This document shows positions 36,225-45,532 of a stretch of DNA of 56,078 nt, piece after piece. Made by a program: the position numbers and the translations under genes. Numbering within the stretch: the stretch's first letter is position 1; each line of letters begins with the position of its first letter. Under the pieces are notes generated by a model. The model made no database searches and was not told where the DNA came from. It saw nothing but the letters and a program-made list of their open reading frames with translations. This stretch comes from Alloyangia pacifica (lineage in GTDB: Bacteria; Pseudomonadota; Alphaproteobacteria; Rhodobacterales; Rhodobacteraceae). The stretch lies in contig NZ_JAIVKX010000026.1 in NCBI RefSeq assembly GCF_020524285.1, positions 1 to 56,078 on the forward strand, in the 5' to 3' direction.

Positions 36225-36946
36225 GCGCTCTCGAAGGATATCGCGCGGTTGTGGTCGGCGGTGCCGCCGGCATCGGCCGCGCCACGGCGGCGCTGCTCGA
36301 AGAGCGCGGCGCCCGGGTCTTCGTGATCGACCGCAACGACGCGGCGCCGCGCGAGGGGGCCCGGGCAGACCTTGCCGACGCCGGGACGGTGACCGCGGCC
36401 ATGGTCCGGGCCGCCGAGGTGCTGGGTGGTATCGACATCCTGGTGAACTCCGCCGGGATCGACCTCGAGGCGCCGAGCGAAGCAGTCTCGGATGCCGACT
36501 GGGACCGCGTGCTCAGCGTCAACCTCTCGGGGCCGATGCGGGCGGCGCGGGCCGCGTTTCCCCACCTTGCAGCCTCGGGCCGGGGCGCGATCGTCAACGT
36601 CTCGTCCGGCGCGGGGCTGCGGCCCATTCCCGGCCGCGCCGCATACTGCGCCTCGAAGGCGGGGCTGGTGATGCTGTCGAAATCGCTGGCCTTCGACTGG
36701 GCCGCGCAGGGCATCCGGGTCAACACGGTCTGTCCCGGCGCGGTGCACAGCGATCTCTTCGACCAGTCCTGGGTCCATGCGCCGGACCCCGAGGCGAAGC
36801 TCGAGGAAATCCGCGAGCGTTACGCGCTGCGCCGCATCGCCCAGCCCGAGGAACTGGCCGAGGCAATCCTCTTTCTTGTCGGGCCGGGAGCCAGGCACAT
36901 CACCGGAACCACCCTCGCTGTCGACGGCGGCCGCACCTTCCACTGA
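36221..36946 (+). CDS. SDR-family oxidoreductase
   Basis: The 241-residue protein is a classical short-chain dehydrogenase. The cofactor motif reads VVGGAAGIGRAT, the NAG-type segment reads VNSAGID and the catalytic pair is YCASK (Y and K), with serine in VNVSSGAG. The N-terminal NAD-binding half ends at residue 120. It is translationally coupled to the NodB-type hydrolase. A second, related SDR follows after 7 bp, so the pair may act on two alcohols or on successive steps. Confidence 0.9.
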   Translation: MSALEGYRAVVVGGAAGIGRATAALLEERGARVFVIDRNDAAPREGARADLADAGTVTAAMVRAAEVLGGIDILVNSAGIDLEAPSEAVSDADWDRVLSVNLSGPMRAARAAFPHLAASGRGAIVNVSSGAGLRPIPGRAAYCASKAGLVMLSKSLAFDWAAQGIRVNTVCPGAVHSDLFDQSWVHAPDPEAKLEEIRERYALRRIAQPEELAEAILFLVGPGARHITGTTLAVDGGRTFH

Positions 36947-36953
36947 GGCACCC

Positions 36954-37691
36954 ATGCAACGTTTCACCAACAAGACCGCCCTCGTCACCGGGGGAGCGGG
37001 CGGGATCGGCGCGGCAACGGCACGTAGGCTCGCCGCCGAAGGGGCCCGCGTGGCCGTCTTCGACCTGCACGAGGCCGCTAAGCCCGAGGTGACTCAGGCG
37101 GGTTGGCTGTCGCGGGCCTTCGACGGCACCGACGGCGAGGCGTTGGCTGCGGCGGTGGCGCAAGTCGAGGCCGAGCTGGGGCCGATCGACGTGCTGTTCA
37201 ACAACCTCGGCCAGTCCGGCCGAGAGCGCAGCGCGCTCTTCTGCGACAGCGACGAGGAGGTCTGGCGCTTCGTCACCGAGGTCAACCTGATGACCACGAT
37301 GCGCGCCTGCCGGATCATCGCTCCGGGCATGAAGGCGCGCGGCCGCGGCCGGATCGTCAACATGTCGAGCGATGCCGCGCTTTCGGGGGATCTGCGCCTG
37401 TCGGATTATGCCGCCGCGAAGATGGGGATCGTCGGCTTCACCCGCGCGCTCGCGCAGGAGCTAGCGCCGCACGGGGTGACGGTGAACGCGGTCTGCCCCG
37501 GCGCCATCGCCACCGAGGCGCACAACCGCATTCCACGCGAAACGCTGGACGCGCTCGTCGCCGCGACCCCCGCGGGTTTCATCGCGCAGGCTGAAGAGGT
37601 GGGCGGGCTGGTGGCCTATCTCGCCTCGGACGAGGCCCGTTTCATCACCGGACAGACGATCGCCATCAACGGCGGTCGCAACATGCTCTGA
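36954..37691 (+). CDS. SDR-family oxidoreductase
   Basis: The 245-residue protein has the TGGAGGIGAAT cofactor motif, FNNLGQ in place of the common NNAG, the catalytic serine in VNMSSDAAL and the pair YAAAK. It starts at ATG 36954 and is separated by 14 bp from the amidase gene. It likely uses NAD(H) or NADP(H); which cannot be told. It differs enough from the preceding SDR that the two are not a recent duplication. Confidence 0.9.
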   Translation: MQRFTNKTALVTGGAGGIGAATARRLAAEGARVAVFDLHEAAKPEVTQAGWLSRAFDGTDGEALAAAVAQVEAELGPIDVLFNNLGQSGRERSALFCDSDEEVWRFVTEVNLMTTMRACRIIAPGMKARGRGRIVNMSSDAALSGDLRLSDYAAAKMGIVGFTRALAQELAPHGVTVNAVCPGAIATEAHNRIPRETLDALVAATPAGFIAQAEEVGGLVAYLASDEARFITGQTIAINGGRNML

Positions 37692-37705
37692 CGCCGAGGA
37701 CCGAC

Positions 37706-39082
37706 ATGACCGACATCGCCGACTTGAACGCCATCCCGCTGGCGAAGGCCATCGCCGCGCGCGAGATCTCCCCGGTGGAAGCGGTGCAGGCCGCGCTCGA
37801 TCGGATCGAGGCGCGGGCCGAGCTGAACGCATACGTCACCGTCTGCGCCGAGCGCGCGCTGGACGAGGCCAGGGCCGCCGAGGCGCGTATCGCCGCAGGC
37901 ACCCTGCGCGGTCCACTCGACGGCGTGCCCTTCTCGGTGAAGGACCTCATCGCCACCGAAGGGGTGCGGACGACCAACGGCTCGCGCATCTTTGCCGAGA
38001 CCGTGCCGCAGGAAGACGGCGTTTCGGTGGCGCGCGCGCGCGCGGCGGGCGGCATTCTCATCGGCAAGACCACCACCCCCGAGTTCGGCCACAAGCCCGA
38101 GGCGACCTCGCCGGTTTCGGGGCGGACCCTGCACCCGACCCACCCCGACCGGACGCCGGGTGCCTCCTCCTCGGGTTCGGCGGTGGCGGTGGCCGCGGGC
38201 ATGGGGCCGCTCTCGATCGGCTCCGACGGCGGGGGCTCGATCCGCATTCCGGCGGCCTGCTGCGGCATCGTCGGTCTGAAGCCGACGCTGGGCATGATCC
38301 CGCATCTGTCGTTGCCCGATCTCTTCGGCGCCAATTCCTACGTCGGCCCGATGGCGGGCGACGTGGCCGACACGGCGCTCTTCTTCGAGGCCATGGCCGG
38401 CTTTGACGCGCGCGATCCCTGGGGGCAGGGGGCGCTGCCGCCGGAGAAACCCTTCGACGGCATGACCGGCCTGCGCGTCGGCTGGCTGCCGAACGCCGGT
38501 GCCAGCGTCGAGCCCGAGACCGCCGCGGCGACCCGCGCCGCCGTGGCGGCCATGGCGCGGGCGGGGGCCGAGGTCGAGGAGATCGACATCGACCTGCGCG
38601 CGGTCGAGCCGGCCTTCCTCACCGTGCTGCGCGCGGGGCTCTCGGCGCGCATGGGCGCGCATGTGGCGCGCTACGGCAACGAGATGGACCCGACGCTGCT
38701 GGTGCGCATCATCGAGGGGCGCGGACTGTCGGCCAAGGATCTGTCGGAGGCCACCTTCGTCCGCACCCAGACCTTCGCGGCGCTGCAGGAGGCGCTGTCG
38801 CGCTGCGACGTGATCGTCTCGCCGGTGCTGACCGCGCCGGCCATCCCGACCTCGATCGACACCGCCGGCGAGGTCGAGATCGCCGGCAACCGCGGCACCA
38901 TCCGCGGTGCCTGGTACCCGTTCACCTACCCGCTGAACCTGACCGGGCACCCGGCGATCTCGATGCCCTGTGGCCGCAACACCGAGGGTCTGCCCATCGG
39001 GCTGCAGATCATGACCTCATGGTACCAGGACCGCTTCCTGCTGCGGGTCGCCGCGGGCGTCGAGGCGCTGCTGGGGCAATGA
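37706..39082 (+). CDS. amidase signature family hydrolase
   Basis: The 458-residue protein has the Ser-cisSer-Lys triad of the amidase signature family: K79 (FSVKD), S154 (GASSSGS) and S178 (GSDGGGS). It is cytoplasmic. It could hydrolyse the half-amide made by the NodB-type hydrolase. Its stop overlaps the MFS gene by 4 bp, so it is part of the same operon. Confidence 0.92.
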   Translation: MTDIADLNAIPLAKAIAAREISPVEAVQAALDRIEARAELNAYVTVCAERALDEARAAEARIAAGTLRGPLDGVPFSVKDLIATEGVRTTNGSRIFAETVPQEDGVSVARARAAGGILIGKTTTPEFGHKPEATSPVSGRTLHPTHPDRTPGASSSGSAVAVAAGMGPLSIGSDGGGSIRIPAACCGIVGLKPTLGMIPHLSLPDLFGANSYVGPMAGDVADTALFFEAMAGFDARDPWGQGALPPEKPFDGMTGLRVGWLPNAGASVEPETAAATRAAVAAMARAGAEVEEIDIDLRAVEPAFLTVLRAGLSARMGAHVARYGNEMDPTLLVRIIEGRGLSAKDLSEATFVRTQTFAALQEALSRCDVIVSPVLTAPAIPTSIDTAGEVEIAGNRGTIRGAWYPFTYPLNLTGHPAISMPCGRNTEGLPIGLQIMTSWYQDRFLLRVAAGVEALLGQ

Positions 39083-40275
39083 CCAGCGCGACTGCCGGCG
39101 CGGGCACGTTCATCACCGCGAGTTCCCCGCACTACCGCCGGGTCGTGTTGTCGATGGTCGCGGCCGGGTTCTCGACCTTCGCGATCATGAACGCCGTGCA
39201 ACCGCTGATGCCGCTCTTCTCCGCCGAGTTCGGGATCTCGGCGGCGACCGCAAGCCTGTCGCTGTCGGTGACCATCGCCGCGCTGGCGTTGGCGATGCTG
39301 GTCTCGGCCGGGCTGTCGGATCGTTTCGGGCGCAAGCCGGTGATGGTGGCCTCGCTCTGGCTGTCGTCGCTGTCGCTGGGTGCCACCGCCTTCGCGCCCG
39401 ATTGGCACAGCCTGCTGCTGCTGCGCGCACTGAGCGGTCTAGCCATCGCGGGCGTGCCCGCCGTGGCGATCACCTACATCAGCGAGGAGGTGGCGCCCGA
39501 GGCGCGGACGCGCGCGAATGGCATCTACGTGTCGGGCGCCGCCTTCGGGGGCATGGCGGGCCGGCTGCTGGCGGCCTCGGTTGCCGAACACTTCGGCTGG
39601 CACTGGGCGCTGCTGTCCGTCGCTGGCGTGGGCGTCCTCACCGCGCTCGCCTTTTCTCTGCTGCTGCCGAGCGCGCGCCATTTCGCGCCGGAGGGGCGTA
39701 GCATCGCGGCGCAAGTCAAGGCATTCGGGCGTCATCTCGAGGATCCCGTACAGCGGCGGCTCAGCCTGATGGGCTTCGTGCTGATGGGCACGCTTGTCGC
39801 GATCTACAACTTCCTGACCTATCGGTTGGTCGCGCCGCCTTTCGGCCTGTCTACAGCCCTCGTGGGGATCCTTTTCCTGCTCTACGCGACCGGTATGGCC
39901 AGCGCCACGCTCAGCGGGGCGGCCGCCGCGAGACTGGGAGCGGCACGCGCGGCGCGACTCTTCGTCGGGCGCGCGGTCGCCGGCGTGCTGCTGACCCTGG
40001 TGCCGGCGCTCTGGGGCATCCTCGCCGGTCTCACCGCCTTCACCGTCGGGTTCTTTGCGGCGCATGCGCTCGCCTCCGGAGCAACCACGCGGCTGGCGCC
40101 CGTCGACAAGGCGCAGGCGGCGACGCTCTACCTTCTGGCCTATTACCTCGGCGGTGCGCTGTTCGGCTGGCTCTTCGGCCTGGTCTGGGATGGCATAGGC
40201 TGGCCGGGTGTTGCGATCGGCATCGCGGCGTTGCTGGCGCTCGTGTTGGTCCTTGCGCCGAAAAGGATGGCCTAG
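39079..40275 (+). CDS. MFS transporter
   Basis: The 398-residue membrane protein has 12 predicted helices and the MFS motif A GLSDRFGRKP between helices 2 and 3. It starts at ATG 39079, overlapping the amidase stop, and ends the plus-strand operon. Its role is probably uptake or export of a product or related substrate. It is convergent with another MFS gene on the minus strand. Confidence 0.9.
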   Translation: MTSATAGAGTFITASSPHYRRVVLSMVAAGFSTFAIMNAVQPLMPLFSAEFGISAATASLSLSVTIAALALAMLVSAGLSDRFGRKPVMVASLWLSSLSLGATAFAPDWHSLLLLRALSGLAIAGVPAVAITYISEEVAPEARTRANGIYVSGAAFGGMAGRLLAASVAEHFGWHWALLSVAGVGVLTALAFSLLLPSARHFAPEGRSIAAQVKAFGRHLEDPVQRRLSLMGFVLMGTLVAIYNFLTYRLVAPPFGLSTALVGILFLLYATGMASATLSGAAAARLGAARAARLFVGRAVAGVLLTLVPALWGILAGLTAFTVGFFAAHALASGATTRLAPVDKAQAATLYLLAYYLGGALFGWLFGLVWDGIGWPGVAIGIAALLALVLVLAPKRMA

Positions 40276-40333
40276 GTTCTACCGGCGCGACACGGGTGCA
40301 ACGCCGTGAGAGGCCACCGACGCGCGAGCGGGG

Positions 40334-41557
40334 TCAGGGATAGCGCCTGCGGAGCATCACGTAGAGCCCCGCCGACACGAGCAGCGCGCCCCCGGCGATG
40401 CGCAGCGACAGGTCGAAGCCGAATGCGGGATCGGTCACGTTGTGCATGACGAGTTGCACCAGCGGCGGGCCGAAGATCTGCCCGATGGCGAAGGCCGCGG
40501 TGAGCAGGCCGATGAACTGGGCCGGCCGATGCGGCTGGAGGCGCGCGGCCTCGTCCATCGCCAGGAAGTTCAGCGCGGTGAACGGCAGCCCGGCGACGAT
40601 GGCCCCGAGGATGAAACCCGAGAGGCTCGGCCAAACGGTCGACAGCATCACCCCGGCGGCCTGCATCAGGTGGCACAGGATGAGCAGGGCACGGGTCTCC
40701 AGCCGTCCGTGCAGACGGGTTACCATGAGCGATCCGGCGGCCGCGGCGAGGCCGTAGATCGGCCAGAAGAGATCGAGCCAGACCGAGGGCGGCAGCGCCG
40801 CACGGGCGATCACCGGCAGGTAGGTCGCGGTGATGATGTAGCCGAAGCCGGCAAGCCCATAGGCCAGCGTGAAGAGCGACAGTTGCAGCTCGGGCCGGGG
40901 CAGGCGGAAGCGCGGGGTCTCGGGCCGGAGGGCAGGGGCGGGACGGTGTTCGGTGGCCGGATCCACAAGGCGCCAGACCAGCGCCAGCAGCAGCGCCGCG
41001 GTCAGCGCGAAGCCGCCCCAGGCGGCGACCCAGCTCCAATGCGCCGCGATCATCGCGCTGGCAACCACGCCGGATACGGCGATCCCCAGCCCGACCCCGG
41101 TGAACATCGCGCTGCCGAGCGCCGCCCTGCCGCGCCGCGCCATGGCGCCCAGGCACCAGCGCGAGGCGTGGACCAGCGTCAGCCCGCTGACCACGCCCGA
41201 GACGAAGCGCAGGCCGAGCCAGAGGCCGGGCAGGGGCAGCATCATGCCGGCGGTGAGCAGCACCGTCGCGACCAGCCCCCAGCGCACGAGGCGCGCGCTT
41301 GACCAGTGGTTCGGGATCAGCACGCAGCCGAGCGCGCCGACCAGGTAGCCGAGGTAGTTGGACGAGGCGAGGGTGCTGCCGTAGCTGAGGTCGAGCGCGT
41401 TTTCGGCGATCATCAGCGGCAGGATCGAGGTGTAGGCGAAGCGACCGATTCCCATGGCGATGGCCAGGCAGACGGCGCCCGCGGCAACGATCGCCCAGCC
41501 CGCGGGGGCGGGTGCGCATCCGGGCTGCGACGGGGTGGCGGTGGAGGTGGTGCTCAT
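40334..41557 (-). CDS. YbfB/YjiJ-family MFS transporter
   Basis: The 407-residue membrane protein shows the YbfB/YjiJ-type pattern: AIAMGIGRFAYTSILPLMI near the N-terminus and about 12 helices. The ATG at 41557 starts the MSTTSTATPS leader; an upstream in-frame extension would enter the DUF2938 gene. It is 23 bp after that gene and appears to end the minus-strand unit. The family function is poorly known; sugar or amino-acid-like export has been suggested for some members. Confidence 0.88.
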   Translation of the reverse strand: MSTTSTATPSQPGCAPAPAGWAIVAAGAVCLAIAMGIGRFAYTSILPLMIAENALDLSYGSTLASSNYLGYLVGALGCVLIPNHWSSARLVRWGLVATVLLTAGMMLPLPGLWLGLRFVSGVVSGLTLVHASRWCLGAMARRGRAALGSAMFTGVGLGIAVSGVVASAMIAAHWSWVAAWGGFALTAALLLALVWRLVDPATEHRPAPALRPETPRFRLPRPELQLSLFTLAYGLAGFGYIITATYLPVIARAALPPSVWLDLFWPIYGLAAAAGSLMVTRLHGRLETRALLILCHLMQAAGVMLSTVWPSLSGFILGAIVAGLPFTALNFLAMDEAARLQPHRPAQFIGLLTAAFAIGQIFGPPLVQLVMHNVTDPAFGFDLSLRIAGGALLVSAGLYVMLRRRYP

Positions 41558-41580
41558 GTTGGCGCTGTCTTGGAAGAGGA

Positions 41581-42054
41581 TCAGGTGAGGAGCGCGACGA
41601 TCCAGAGGCCGAGGCCGAAGGACAGGTGTGCCGAGACGGTCTTCAATGCGCCGCGCCACGGCTTGGCGGCGCGCATGCCGAAGAGGCCGCCCCCCATGCA
41701 GGGCTTCATGAAGAGCATGGGTGCGGCGAGGGTGATGGCTCCGAACAGCAGCGCGTTGCCCAGCGTCGGCCCGGCCCCGAACAGGGCAAGGCATGCAAGA
41801 TACAGCCCACCGTAACCGATGCCGACGATGTAGTGGAAGACCCAGCCAACGGCGTTCTCACCCGGCAGCGCCGGGCGTGTGCCGAGATCGGGATCCATCA
41901 CGCGGCCCTCGCGAAAGCCCAGCACCCAGCGCCCGACGCTGCTCCAGTTCGGCGCCTTGCCTTCGGTGATGCGCAGGAATGCCCATTGCCAGAGATCCGA
42001 GAAGACCGTCGCGCCGATCCCGAGGATCAGCGTGCAGACGAGGAAGTTCGACAT
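41581..42054 (-). CDS. DUF2938 family membrane protein
   Basis: The 157-residue protein has four likely transmembrane segments and the DUF2938 pattern around NAVGWVFHYIVGIGYGGLY and PCMGGGLFG. The ATG at 42054 has AAGGAA in front of it. Domain function is unknown. It is flanked by an MFS gene downstream and a choline-kinase-like gene upstream, so a transport accessory role is possible. Confidence 0.8.
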   Translation of the reverse strand: MSNFLVCTLILGIGATVFSDLWQWAFLRITEGKAPNWSSVGRWVLGFREGRVMDPDLGTRPALPGENAVGWVFHYIVGIGYGGLYLACLALFGAGPTLGNALLFGAITLAAPMLFMKPCMGGGLFGMRAAKPWRGALKTVSAHLSFGLGLWIVALLT

Positions 42055-42118
42055 GTCCGTTTCCTTCTGGGCGAAAGGGCGCGCATCGCGAAGGTGCGAC
42101 ACGCTCCGCCGTTGTGCC

Positions 42119-43030
42119 TCAGACCTTGGTCAGCGCCCAGTCCCATTCCGGCGATCCGATCTGCCGCCGTGCCCGAAGCAGCAGCAAGCGCGAATATTTG
42201 GCAAAATCGAAGCCGATCGGCGAGGTCATGCTCTGGTAGATGGCCCAGAGACCCCAGCGCACCATGGCCACGCCGATGTAGAGATAGGTCCGGGCCAGAA
42301 CATCCTCGCGGACGGCGCCCTCGTACATCTCGAGGATCGAGGAGATGCCGCGGATATCGTCGAAAAAGACCTCGAAACTGAACATCGCCACGTCCCAGTA
42401 GGGATCGTTGTTGGCGGCGTATTCCCAGTCGATGATGCGGATCTCGGCGTCGTCGTTGCGCATGTAGTTCGAGATGTAGGCGTCGTTGTAGCAGCCGGCC
42501 AGCGTGATGCCCGAGGCTTCGATCGCCGCCTTGGCCCGGCGCGCCTGCCAGACCAGCTGGTCGATGTCGCGCGGCACCATGGGAGACTTTCCGACGACCT
42601 TCCCGACAAAATCCTCGAACTGGCTGAGGCCGGTGTTCTCGCGCTCCAGCAGCAGGCTGTCGTGCATGTCCTTGTAGGCTGCCATGATGTTCGCCCGGAC
42701 CCGTTCGTCCTGCGCGTCGACGATATCGCAGCTGGTGAAGCCCTGCAGAAACTCGTGCACCTCGATCCCGGCGTCGTCGTCGTGGAACAGGACCTGGGGC
42801 CCGACTCCCTTCTGCGCCGCGATCTTCGCGGCGGCGAGCGCGGTCTGGCGGTCGATGAACTGCTCGGTGCCGGGGCCGTGGAGCTTAACGAAGAAGGTCT
42901 CGCGACTGGACTGGTCGACCACCCGCCAGTTGATGTTGGTGATGCCGCCATTGATGCGGAAGGCTTTCACCTCCCGCCCGTCGAACAGCGGCACGCGGGC
43001 GATGGCGGCGTGGATATCGGTCATGTCCAT
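42119..43030 (-). CDS. choline/ethanolamine-kinase-like phosphotransferase
   Basis: The 303-residue protein has a LicA/choline-kinase-like layout: INGGITNINWRV (ATP loop), CYNDAYISNYM (catalytic loop, usually HxDxxxxN; the first position is Y) and RIIDWEYA (metal aspartate), followed by NNDPYWDVA. Three start ATGs are possible (43036, 43030, 43024). I prefer 43030 because GAGG lies seven bases upstream; 43036 would overlap the previous gene by 4 bp. It probably phosphorylates an amino alcohol such as ethanolamine or choline. It is downstream of a second phosphotransferase gene, amidase and eutBC. Confidence 0.85.
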   Translation of the reverse strand: MDMTDIHAAIARVPLFDGREVKAFRINGGITNINWRVVDQSSRETFFVKLHGPGTEQFIDRQTALAAAKIAAQKGVGPQVLFHDDDAGIEVHEFLQGFTSCDIVDAQDERVRANIMAAYKDMHDSLLLERENTGLSQFEDFVGKVVGKSPMVPRDIDQLVWQARRAKAAIEASGITLAGCYNDAYISNYMRNDDAEIRIIDWEYAANNDPYWDVAMFSFEVFFDDIRGISSILEMYEGAVREDVLARTYLYIGVAMVRWGLWAIYQSMTSPIGFDFAKYSRLLLLRARRQIGSPEWDWALTKV

Positions 43031-43032
43031 GG

Positions 43033-43995
43033 TCATACCTCGCGCAGCAGCCGCGCCATGTCGAAGGTCGACAGGTGCAGGCGGAACCGGATCAGCCGGT
43101 TGGCCGCGTATTTGTAGAGCTCCGGGCCGCGGCGCGGAGCTTCGGTTTCGGCGATCAGCGCCCAGAGGGCCCAGCAGGCATCGTCGAGCAGCCCGTGCAG
43201 TTTCAGACGCGCCAGCTCGCCGGCGGTGGCGGGCTGGCCGGTATAGAGCGAAATCAGCGCCGCGCGGTCCTCGTTGTCGACGCAGAGGTCGAGCGCCATG
43301 GCGCCGAGGTCGCGGAAGGGGTCGCCCATCCCTGCGCGGTCGAAGTCGAGCAGGCGGAGCTCTCCGCCCGGGCCGAGCATGACGTTCGAGGTTACGTTCT
43401 CGCCATGCAGCGGCACGCTGTCCGCGCCGGCGGCGTCGAGGGCGCCCGCAATGCGCTCGACCCATTGCGTCAGGCCCTCGAGATCCATGCGCAGCGTTGC
43501 CGGAAGCACCGGAATGGCCCGCTCTCGGCAGGTGGAGAGGTAGCTTTGGTAAAGCTCCATCGGCACGATCGCGGTGGTCAGCGGCGGCGCGCCGTGCCAG
43601 CGCTTCTTCGCGGCGACCAGCGTGGCGAGCGTGTTTTCAGACTGAAGGTCCTTCACCGAGGCCATGCGCCATCCGTCGCCGAGCCGGTCGAACAGCAGCG
43701 TCGCCGTGGCGTCGTCGCGGGCCCTCAATGCGGGAGCGATGCCGAGTTCGCCCGCCGCCCGGGCCGCCTCCGCCGCTCCGGCGAAGGTGAAGGGGGCAAG
43801 CGCGCCGGGCAGGAAGGTCTTGGCGATGAGCGGCACGCCGTCCTGCTCGAACGGTGTCACCAGAGCATCGAGCCCCATGTGCATGGGCATGGCCACGGCG
43901 GGCAGCGGATCGCCCGCCACCGCCCCGGGAGCGAGGGCTGCGAGCGCCGAGGTCTGGCGTTCACTTGCCGGGATCATGTCATCCGTCACGGTCAT
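43033..43995 (-). CDS. aminoglycoside/choline-kinase-type phosphotransferase with altered catalytic loop
   Basis: The 320-residue protein belongs to the APH/choline-kinase fold. Its catalytic loop reads HGENVTSNVM, where the family has HGD, so the catalytic aspartate is a glutamate. The metal motif LLDFDRAG is present, and the C-terminal helix pattern fits the family. This may be an inactive or weak kinase acting as a partner of the next phosphotransferase, or a true Glu variant. It starts 4 bp downstream of the amidase stop and abuts the next kinase gene. Confidence 0.83.
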   Translation of the reverse strand: MTVTDDMIPASERQTSALAALAPGAVAGDPLPAVAMPMHMGLDALVTPFEQDGVPLIAKTFLPGALAPFTFAGAAEAARAAGELGIAPALRARDDATATLLFDRLGDGWRMASVKDLQSENTLATLVAAKKRWHGAPPLTTAIVPMELYQSYLSTCRERAIPVLPATLRMDLEGLTQWVERIAGALDAAGADSVPLHGENVTSNVMLGPGGELRLLDFDRAGMGDPFRDLGAMALDLCVDNEDRAALISLYTGQPATAGELARLKLHGLLDDACWALWALIAETEAPRRGPELYKYAANRLIRFRLHLSTFDMARLLREV

Positions 43996-43999
43996 CCGG

Positions 44000-45397
44000 T
44001 CACACCCCGGCTGCCATGATCGCGGGCGCCCCGATCTCGTCCGGGAAGGCGGGCATCTCGTCGCGGGCGGCTTCGTAAGCTAGGCCCGCGCGCAGAAGCT
44101 CGATGTCCTGACCCGCCGATCCGATGAGCTGCAGCCCGACCGGCGAGGTGCCGGCGAAGCCGCAGAGCGCGGTGATCGCCGGTTGGGCGGACTGGTTGAG
44201 CAGGGCGGTGAAGCCAACGTGGTCGTGCGGGTTCTCCGGGTCGGCGCCCACCGCCTCGGCCGGGTAGTTCGGCAGCGGCATGGTGGGGGAAAGCAGGAAG
44301 TCGAAGTCCGCGGTGGCCCGGGCGATGTTCAGCTGCGCCTTCTCGATGGTGCTGAGCGCCTTCGCGAAGTCCAGCGCCGTGAAGGCGTCGCCCTTGTCGG
44401 CGGAGCGGGTGAGCACCTCCAGCATCTCGCCGCGGCGGTCCTCGGGCAGGCCCGCGCGTTCGCCGGCGGCCTTGACGCAGAAATACGTGTGCAGCGCGCG
44501 CAGGAAGGGGAAGCCGACCGGGTTGTCGATCTCGGTGATCTCGGCGCCGAGTGCGCGGAACACCTCGGCGGCCTTGCGGATCAGCGCGGCGACCTCGGGG
44601 GCGACCTCGGGGCTGTCGCCGATCGCCAGCATCAGGCCGATGCGCTTGCCGGTCAGGTCGAGCGGGGCGAGCTGCGCCGGGATCTCGGCCCCGGGTTCGA
44701 AGGCGCGCGGGTCGGGCTGGCCGAGCACCGACATCATCAGCACGGCGTCGGCCATGGTGCGGGTGATCGGCCCGGCCACCCGGTCGCGGCTGTAGGGCAG
44801 GTGCGGAATGACGCCCGCCGTGGGCTTGAGCGTGGCGAGGCCGCAATGGCTGGCGGGCAGGCGAACCGAGCCGCCGACGTCGCTGCCGATGGACAGTGGT
44901 GCGAGCCCGGCGGCCACGGCGGCGGCCGAACCGGAAGAGGAGCCGCCGGTGTTCAGCGACAGGTCCCAGGGGTTGCGGGTCACGCCGTGGGCCGAGCTGA
45001 CCCCGGCGCCAAGAAATCCCATGTCCGGCATGGTGGACTTGGCGAAGAGGATCGCCCCGGCCTCGCGCAGGCGGGCGGCGGGGGGTGAGTCCTCGGTGTC
45101 GGGCGCCGCATCTTCACGCGCCTTGAGGCCGCGCTTCATCTGCGTGCCCTTCACCGCGATGCTGTCCTTGACCACGCAGGGCACGCCGTCGAGCGGTCCC
45201 ATCGGCGCGCCGGCCTGCCAGCGGGCCGCCGAGGCACGGGCGGCCTGCATCGCGCCCGCGGCGTCGATCTCGTAGAGAGCGTTGATTTTTGGGTTGATGC
45301 GGTCGCAACGGTCGAGCAGCGCCTGCATCACGTCGACGGGCGAGAGCGTCCCGTCACGGTATCCCTGCAGAAGTTCGGTGGCGGAAAGGGTCCACAT
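44000..45397 (-). CDS. amidase signature family hydrolase
   Basis: The 465-residue protein has the triad K77 (VVKDS), S153 (GGSSSGS) and S177 (GSDVGGS) of the amidase signature family, with no signal peptide. It lies between the phosphatase gene and the first kinase gene of the minus-strand unit. An N-acylethanolamine or amino-alcohol amide is a natural substrate inference from eutBC nearby, but sequence alone does not tell. Confidence 0.9.
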   Translation of the reverse strand: MWTLSATELLQGYRDGTLSPVDVMQALLDRCDRINPKINALYEIDAAGAMQAARASAARWQAGAPMGPLDGVPCVVKDSIAVKGTQMKRGLKAREDAAPDTEDSPPAARLREAGAILFAKSTMPDMGFLGAGVSSAHGVTRNPWDLSLNTGGSSSGSAAAVAAGLAPLSIGSDVGGSVRLPASHCGLATLKPTAGVIPHLPYSRDRVAGPITRTMADAVLMMSVLGQPDPRAFEPGAEIPAQLAPLDLTGKRIGLMLAIGDSPEVAPEVAALIRKAAEVFRALGAEITEIDNPVGFPFLRALHTYFCVKAAGERAGLPEDRRGEMLEVLTRSADKGDAFTALDFAKALSTIEKAQLNIARATADFDFLLSPTMPLPNYPAEAVGADPENPHDHVGFTALLNQSAQPAITALCGFAGTSPVGLQLIGSAGQDIELLRAGLAYEAARDEMPAFPDEIGAPAIMAAGV

Positions 45398-45532
45398 GGT
45401 CTCAGCCTCTTCTTTGGTCTGTCACCGGGCGCGCTGCGCCCTGTTGTCTGCACGTCCCGGCCCCGCGACCTTTCTTCAGCCTAGCGGCAGGGGCGGGGCA
45501 TCGGAACGCCTGTCGGATTGGAACGGCGCCCG

